DNA from: Kiloniellaceae bacterium
Lineage (GTDB): Bacteria; Pseudomonadota; Alphaproteobacteria; Kiloniellales; J153
Direction: 5' to 3'
Assembly (NCBI GenBank): GCA_021776215.1
Contig: JAJFGI010000086.1
Location: forward strand, 1-37,010
DNA: 37,010 nucleotides
Shown here: positions 32,459 through 37,010 of the stretch, in pieces
Layout of the letters: every line of letters begins with the position of its first letter
Numbering within the stretch: the first letter of the stretch is position 1
Notes under the pieces: model-generated
Told to the model about the DNA's origin: nothing
Databases searched by the model: none
What the model saw: only the letters and a program-made list of their open reading frames with translations
Translations under genes and position numbers: made by a program

Positions 32459-32890
32459 CTACAGCGTGGCGGGCCCAAGGGCGCCCGGCACGCGGTCCAG
32501 CATGGCGTCCAAACGGGCCACCCGCTGATACAGCCGCAAACTGCTGTCGAGAAGCTGGGCCAAGCGTTCCGGCAAGGGCTCGTCGAGGACCGGCTGAACC
32601 GCCTCGCAGATCGAATGCCCCGCCAGACGGTATTCCGGAGTCACCGCCTGCTCCCGCGTCAGCTCGCCGGCATGCACCGCCTTCTGAACCAGAAGCCACG
32701 CCACGACTTGTGTGACCCGGGCGGTCATCCGCATGGATTCACAACTCGCCACCAGCCGGCCTGCGGCGCTCAGCTCGTCGAAATCGGCCCGTTTCTGGTG
32801 CGCCAAATAGTCCCGTGCCTCACGGGTCAGCGCCATCGCCTCGTCGAAGGTGCTGTCGAAATAGGCGATCTGTTGGGCTAAATCGGTCAC
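32459..32890 (-). CDS. rcdA: RcdA-like protease adaptor (DUF1465 family)
   Basis: FDEAMALTREARDYL...ESMRMTARVTQVVAWLLVQKAVHAGELTREQA resembles Caulobacter RcdA/DUF1465. Confidence 0.8.
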   Translation of the reverse strand: MTDLAQQIAYFDSTFDEAMALTREARDYLAHQKRADFDELSAAGRLVASCESMRMTARVTQVVAWLLVQKAVHAGELTREQAVTPEYRLAGHSICEAVQPVLDEPLPERLAQLLDSSLRLYQRVARLDAMLDRVPGALGPATL

Positions 32891-33072
32891 AAGCAGTGCT
32901 CAGCATTGGGGCGGGTTGGCGGTGGGACCAGGTTTCGTAAGACTGTATCCAGCGCCACCTTAACAATTGGTTCGATAGCGCCCTTCGAAAAACCGGAAAA
33001 AAAAAGCCATTACTCCGGTATTCCCTTAAAAATCAATGTATTAACATTCGGAAATCCAACCCAGCGAGGGGC

Positions 33073-33100
33073 TTGACAGGCGCGGGCGCAGACCTAAATC
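33073..33100 (+). promoter_or_regulatory. Candidate hsp20 promoter TTGACA-N16-TAAATC
   Basis: -35 like TTGACA at 33073-33078, -10 like TAAATC at 33095-33100, about 114 nt upstream of the start codon. Confidence 0.45.
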
Positions 33101-33113
33101 AAGAGTGTCGCCA

Positions 33114-33217
33114 GGGGCGCCTATGATAAGGGCCCCGTCAGGCGGCAGGCATAGAGGGGTTCGACCATGGTGGTGAGCCCTGATGTTTGGACCATGTTGC
33201 TCAACTGGAGGATATGG
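33114..33217 (+). promoter_or_regulatory. ROSE-like RNA thermometer candidate in the hsp20 5' UTR
   Basis: Three consecutive potential hairpins: GGGGC/GCCCC (33114-33136), GGGTTC/GAGCCC (33157-33180), and a last one CCATGTTGCT...TGGAGGATATGG (33193-33217) placing a UUGCU motif opposite the Shine-Dalgarno GGAGG. Confidence 0.55.
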
Positions 33218-33687
33218 CTATGCGTAGCACTGATCTGACTCCCCTTCTGCGCGCCACCGTCGGCTTCGACCGCATGATGAACATGCTCGATACGGCGACC
33301 CGTACGGACGAAGGCGCCCTTAGTTACCCGCCTTACAACATCGAGAAGACCGGCGAAGACGACTACCGTATCGTCATGGCGGTGGCCGGCTTTGGCGAGG
33401 ACGAACTGGATATCACGGTGAAGGAGAACAGCCTGGCCGTCACGGGCAAGAAGGACAAGCCCGAGGACGAGGCCGGTTCTTACCTCTACCGCGGTATCGC
33501 CACCCGCGCTTTCGAGCGCCGGTTCGACCTGGCCGATCACATTCGGGTGACCGGCGCCCGCATCGAGAACGGCTTGCTGTTCATCGATCTGGTGCGCGAG
33601 GTCCCGGAGGCCATGAAGCCGCGCTCCATTAAGATCGAGTCGCGGCCGGCCAGTGGCCGCAAGGTCCTCGAAGGAAAGGCGGCGTAA
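33214..33687 (+). CDS. Small heat shock protein (Hsp20/IbpA family)
   Basis: YPPYNIEKTGEDDYRIVMAVAGFGEDELDITVKENSLAVTGKK; GIATRAFERRFDLADHIRVTGARIENGLLFIDLVREVPE alpha-crystallin domain. SD GGAGGA before ATG 33214; the ORF track start 33187 is upstream. Confidence 0.95.
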   Translation: MAMRSTDLTPLLRATVGFDRMMNMLDTATRTDEGALSYPPYNIEKTGEDDYRIVMAVAGFGEDELDITVKENSLAVTGKKDKPEDEAGSYLYRGIATRAFERRFDLADHIRVTGARIENGLLFIDLVREVPEAMKPRSIKIESRPASGRKVLEGKAA

Positions 33688-33708
33688 CGAAATAGCCGCA
33701 CACACGGC

Positions 33709-33743
33709 CGGGGGCGGTCATACGGCCGCCCCCGAACCGTTTT
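33709..33743 (+). terminator. Hairpin CGGGGGCGG-(8 nt)-CCGCCCCCG followed by AACCGTTTT
   Basis: 9-bp perfect inverted repeat after hsp20; it overlaps the 3' end of the convergent thioesterase gene. Confidence 0.5.
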
Positions 33744-34170
33744 CCAATTGGGCGAGGGCATCGCGAATCGGCCCTGGAATCGGCACCGGCCGTATATCCG
33801 CCCGGCCCACGAAGACATGCACGAAGTGGCCGACAGCCGCGGCCGCTTCGCCGCCCTCTTGAAACAGACCGATCTCATAGCGGACGCTGCTGCGCCCCAG
33901 GTGGGCGACCCGCAGCCCGGCCTCGACCAATTCGGGAAAAGCGAAGGCGGCCCGGAACCGGCAGTGCGACTCCGCGCAGATGCCGATGACCGGCCCGCCG
34001 TGGATGTCCAATCCGCCGGCGCGGATCAGGTAGTCGTTGATGACCGTGTCGAAGTAGGAATAGTAGACCACGTTGTTCACGTGGCCGTAGATGTCGTTGT
34101 CCATCCAGCGCGTCGGGATGGTCAGGAAATGCCGGTAGCCGGTACGGGTTTCCTCGGATTGTTTGCTCAT
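33718..34170 (-). CDS. Acyl-CoA thioesterase (4-hydroxybenzoyl-CoA thioesterase fold)
   Basis: FLTIPTRWMDNDIYGHVNNVVYYSYFDTVINDYLI hotdog thioesterase signature. Confidence 0.9.
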   Translation of the reverse strand: MSKQSEETRTGYRHFLTIPTRWMDNDIYGHVNNVVYYSYFDTVINDYLIRAGGLDIHGGPVIGICAESHCRFRAAFAFPELVEAGLRVAHLGRSSVRYEIGLFQEGGEAAAAVGHFVHVFVGRADIRPVPIPGPIRDALAQLENGSGAAV

Positions 34171-34184
34171 CACCGTCCGTTGCC

Positions 34185-34970
34185 CTAGAGAATTGTTCTG
34201 AGCGCGTCGAGGGTTTCGTCCGGCTTCTCCAGCATCATCATGTGGCCGCAACCGGCGATTTCCATCACCTGGGCGCCCGGGATCGCCCCGGCCAGTTTCC
34301 GCCCGGCCCTGGCCGGAGTCATCCGGTCGTCACTCCCCAAGACCACAAGCGTGGCACAGCCGACCCGCTCCGCCGCCGCGCCGCCGTCGTAAGCGTTGCA
34401 GGCGGCCAAGTCACGATGCAGGACACCGGGGGCACTCCGCTCCAGCAGGCGCTCACTGCCGCCCATGAGCCACAGCCCCGGCGCCCGGTTGCCGCCCACG
34501 TGCCCGGTCGGACCATGGCCCCAGGACGTCACTAGATCATAGGCGAGGTGCTCGTTCGCTTCGGCCGCCGCCAGCAGATCGGGATGCACCGGCATGCGCG
34601 GCGCGGCACCCAACAGGGCGAGCGCCCGTACCCGGTCGGGGAACCGCGCCGCCGTCTCCAGCGCGATCAGGGCGCCCATGGAATGGCCGACGAGCGCCGC
34701 CGTGGTGACCCCGGCGGCCTGCAAAAAAGCATCGACCCACGCGGCCATCGCCGCGATCGAGTCCAGCGCCGGCCCGGCGGAGCGGCCATGACCCGGCAAA
34801 TCCGGGGCCAGTACGGACCGTCCGTGATGGGCGAAGTAGCGCGTTTGCAGGGCCCAAATCGTATGGTCCATGCCGGCGCCGTGCATGAAAACGACGCTGT
34901 CCTGGCCGGCATCGAAGGGGCGGCCGCCGGTGGCGGCGTAGACCGGCTGCTGGGCAACAACAATGTCCAC
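34185..34970 (-). CDS. Alpha/beta hydrolase
   Basis: VVFMHGAGMDHTIW, LAPDLPGHGRSAG, AALVGHSMGALIALE (GxSxG), late His in IAGCGHMMMLEKPDE. Confidence 0.92.
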   Translation of the reverse strand: MDIVVAQQPVYAATGGRPFDAGQDSVVFMHGAGMDHTIWALQTRYFAHHGRSVLAPDLPGHGRSAGPALDSIAAMAAWVDAFLQAAGVTTAALVGHSMGALIALETAARFPDRVRALALLGAAPRMPVHPDLLAAAEANEHLAYDLVTSWGHGPTGHVGGNRAPGLWLMGGSERLLERSAPGVLHRDLAACNAYDGGAAAERVGCATLVVLGSDDRMTPARAGRKLAGAIPGAQVMEIAGCGHMMMLEKPDETLDALRTIL

Positions 34971-34980
34971 GGGCGCCGGG

Positions 34981-36276
34981 TCAGGCTTTTTGCGCGGCGC
35001 GTAGCGCCTGACGCAGATCGTCGATGATGTCGCCGGCGTCCTCGATACCCACGGAGATGCGGATCATATCCTCGCCGACGCCGGCGGCGGCGAGTTGCGC
35101 CGCATTCATCTGCTGATGCGTGGTGCTGGCCGGGTGCAGGACCAGGGTCTTGGCATCGCCCACGTTCGCCAAGTGCGAGGCCAGCTTGCAGGCCTCGATG
35201 AACCGGGTGCCGGCGGCACGCCCGCCGGTGAGGCCGAAGCTGATGATCGACCCCGCCCCCTTGGGCAACAGGCGCTGCGCCAGTGCATGGTCCGGGTGGG
35301 CGGGCAAGCTCGGGTGCACGACCCAGGCCACCGCCTCGTCGCTCTCGAGGAATTCCAGGACCCGCGCGGTGTTGGCCACGTGGCGCTCGATACGCAGCGG
35401 CAGGGTCTCGATTCCCTGCAGGATGTAGAAGGCATTTTGCGGGCTCATGGCGGGGCCGAAGTCGCGCAGCCCTTCCGCCCGAGCGCGCATGGAAAACGCC
35501 TGCGGCCCGAACTCCTCGGCGAAGTCGATGCCGTGATATCCGGCGTAGGGTTCGGTCAAGGTCGGAAACTTGCCGCTTGCCTCCCAATCGAAACGGCCGC
35601 CGTCCACGACGATCCCGCCGAGCGCCAGGCCGTGCCCACCCAGCCATTTGGTGGCCGAGTGCATGACGATATCCGCCCCCAATGCCACTGGGTTGCACAG
35701 ATAGGGGGTCGCGAAGGTGTTATCGATCATCAGCGGCAGGCCGGCGCCGTGGGCGATGTCGGCGACCGCCGGGACGTCGAGCACTTCGAGGCCCGGGTTG
35801 CCGAGGGTCTCGGCGAAGATCAGCCGCGTCTCCGGCCGGATGGCGGCGCGCAAGGCCGCATGATCGCGCGGGTTGACGAAGCTGGTCTCGATGCCGAAGC
35901 GCGGCAGGGTGTGGGCGAACATGTTGACGCTGCCGCCATAGAGGGACGACGAGGCGACGATATGCCCGCCCTGCCCCATCAAGGTGACGATCGCCAGATG
36001 CAGAGCGGCCTGGCCGGAGGATGTGGCCACGGCGCCGACACCATGCTCCAGGGCCGCCACCCGCTCCTCCAGCACCGCGACCGTGGGGTTGGAGATGCGG
36101 CTGTAGATGTGCCCGGCGCGCTCCAGATTGAACAGCGCCGCCGCGTGGTCCGTGTCGCGGAACACATACGACGTGGTCTGGTAGATCGGCACCGCCCGGG
36201 CGCCGGTCACCGGATCCGGCTGCTGCCCGGCGTGCAGCGCCAAGGTGTCGAATTTCAGGAACTTGGGAGTCGCCAT
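34981..36276 (-). CDS. metY: O-acetylhomoserine aminocarboxypropyltransferase/sulfhydrylase
   Basis: FDTLALHAGQQPDPVTGARAVPIYQTTSYVF, RISNPTVAVLEERVAALE, VMHSATKWLGGHGLALGGIVVDGG. Confidence 0.95.
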   Translation of the reverse strand: MATPKFLKFDTLALHAGQQPDPVTGARAVPIYQTTSYVFRDTDHAAALFNLERAGHIYSRISNPTVAVLEERVAALEHGVGAVATSSGQAALHLAIVTLMGQGGHIVASSSLYGGSVNMFAHTLPRFGIETSFVNPRDHAALRAAIRPETRLIFAETLGNPGLEVLDVPAVADIAHGAGLPLMIDNTFATPYLCNPVALGADIVMHSATKWLGGHGLALGGIVVDGGRFDWEASGKFPTLTEPYAGYHGIDFAEEFGPQAFSMRARAEGLRDFGPAMSPQNAFYILQGIETLPLRIERHVANTARVLEFLESDEAVAWVVHPSLPAHPDHALAQRLLPKGAGSIISFGLTGGRAAGTRFIEACKLASHLANVGDAKTLVLHPASTTHQQMNAAQLAAAGVGEDMIRISVGIEDAGDIIDDLRQALRAAQKA

Positions 36277-36413
36277 GGCCGATCCGGACTGAGTTCTTGC
36301 CGCGATAGCCGCCAGACTACACGACCGGCGCCGATGCGCTCAACGACGCTTCCGACGTCCCGGGCTCAAAGGAACCGTGCGGTAGCGGGCGGTCATGCGG
36401 CCGTGATGCGGGC

Positions 36414-36458
36414 AAAAAAAATGGGGGGCCTTGGGTCCGTCATATCGGACCGTGGCCC
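36414..36458 (-). terminator. Intrinsic terminator (minus strand): GGGCC-AC-GGTCCG-ATATGA-CGGACC-CAA-GGCCC then CCCATTTTTTTT
   Basis: Inverted repeat GGTCCG (36434-36439)/CGGACC (36446-36451), extended by GGGCC/GGCCC, followed on the minus strand by eight T (plus A8 at 36414-36421). Confidence 0.75.
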
Positions 36459-36464
36459 ACCCAA

Positions 36465-36494
36465 TTGTTATGCCTCAACCTGTTAACTTGCCGG
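36465..36494 (+). repeat. Inverted repeat arm 1: ttgttatgcctcaacctgttaacttgccgg
   Basis: Matches the minus strand of 36612-36642 (ttgtaatgcctccctgttaacttgccgccgg); includes 15 identical bases cctgttaacttgccg and 7 identical atgcctc. Confidence 0.9.
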
Positions 36495-36589
36495 ATTTTG
36501 ACATTACGGCGCCCCACTCCCACGGTCAAGGGCGCATTGGTTAACGAACACGAGTGCAAACCCTTGACCCCGAAACGATTAGGGCCCGG

Positions 36590-36619
36590 AAAAGAAAAGC
36601 CGCCGGACAAGCCGGCGGC
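36590..36619 (-). terminator. Intrinsic terminator (minus strand): GCCGCCGG-CTTGT-CCGGCGGC-TTTTCTTTT
   Basis: 8-bp GC-rich perfect stem (36599-36606 / 36612-36619) followed on the minus strand by TTTTCTTTT. Confidence 0.85.
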
Positions 36620-36642
36620 AAGTTAACAGGGAGGCATTACAA
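36612..36642 (-). repeat. Inverted repeat arm 2: ttgtaatgcctccctgttaacttgccgccgg (minus strand)
   Basis: Partner of 36465-36494. Confidence 0.9.
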
Positions 36643-36810
36643 GGAACGGATTCTCATCCGCTCGACGAGCCGGAGCTCCCAGGGAGGGATTCCGATTCGC
36701 CTGACAACAATGTAGGCACAGCCCGCTAAAAAATGGTTAATGAAATGCGAAAGTTCGTGGTGTTTTTGCTACAAAGCTGTGACATTTAAGCAACAATTGG
36801 GCCCCAGTCC

Positions 36811-37010
36811 TCACTGCGCCAGCCAGCCACCATCGATATTCAACGCCGCGCCGGTGATCTGCGCAGCCCCGTCGCTGCACAGGAAGCACGCGAGTTGGCT
36901 AATCTGCTCCGGCGTGACGAATTCCTTGGACGGCTGCTTCTCCTGGACCAGTTCGACCTTGGCCTCGTCATAGGACATGCCGGTTTCCTTGGCCCGGTCC
37001 TCGATTTGCT
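36811..37010 (-). CDS. bdhA: 3-hydroxybutyrate dehydrogenase-like SDR, C-terminal fragment (truncated by window edge)
   Basis: Manual minus-strand translation: QIEDRAKETGMSYDEAKVELVQEKQPSKEFVTPEQISQLACFLCSDGAAQITGAALNIDGGWLAQ*. Missing from the ORF track because it is truncated. Confidence 0.85.
   Translation of the reverse strand, partial: QIEDRAKETGMSYDEAKVELVQEKQPSKEFVTPEQISQLACFLCSDGAAQITGAALNIDGGWLAQ

Larger units (their letters stand above)
36590..36710 (-). ncRNA. Candidate trans-acting sRNA with two CCUCCC anti-SD motifs and its own terminator
   Basis: ORF-free region; minus strand ...AATCCCTCCCTGGGAGCTCCGGCTCGTCGAGCGGATGAGAATCCGTTCCTTGTAATGCCTCCCTGTTAACTT + terminator; hairpin CGGAT-GAGA-ATCCG. 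The 5' end is a guess. Confidence 0.45.

Noticed and set aside
36277-36420. SAM riboswitch upstream of metY
   Set aside because: Could not recognise SAM-II, SAM-I or SAM/SAH consensus motifs in the minus-strand leader; only a terminator and a GC-rich leader are visible. A covariance-model scan would settle it.
35095-36486. 463-aa plus-strand ORF
   Set aside because: Antisense to metY and runs into the structured intergenic region; His/Arg/Gln-rich shadow frame.

Overview
The window is a GC-rich alphaproteobacterial chromosomal segment, Rhodospirillales-like by gene content and synteny. It is dominated by well-packed housekeeping genes. A long minus-strand block carries yebC, ruvC-ruvA-ruvB, ybgC-tolQ-tolR-tolA-tolB-pal-cpoB, tilS, ftsH, folP, glmM and thiD. 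It is followed by a TIGR00282-type phosphoesterase, 5-FCL, a 6S RNA locus, zapA and a DUF4164-like gene. A plus-strand block carries tkt, class I fba, gap, a hypothetical gene, efp, a suhB-like gene, and a three-gene OmpA / MotA-TolQ-like / MotB-OmpA-like cluster. The last part has an MsbA-type ABC exporter, rpmE, rcdA, hsp20, a thioesterase, an alpha/beta hydrolase, metY and a truncated bdhA. No transposons, CRISPR arrays, tRNAs or rRNAs were found. The signals most worth a second look are: (1) the 534-bp metY-bdhA intergenic region, with two minus-strand intrinsic terminators, nested inverted repeats and CCUCCC anti-Shine-Dalgarno motifs, suggesting one or two unannotated sRNAs; (2) a ROSE-like RNA thermometer candidate upstream of hsp20; (3) a second proton-channel/OmpA envelope system in the same window as Tol-Pal; (4) a 6S RNA with a clear closing stem; (5) a 9-bp tandem repeat at the 3' end of ruvB. 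All homology calls come from recognising protein motifs by eye; no database search was run.
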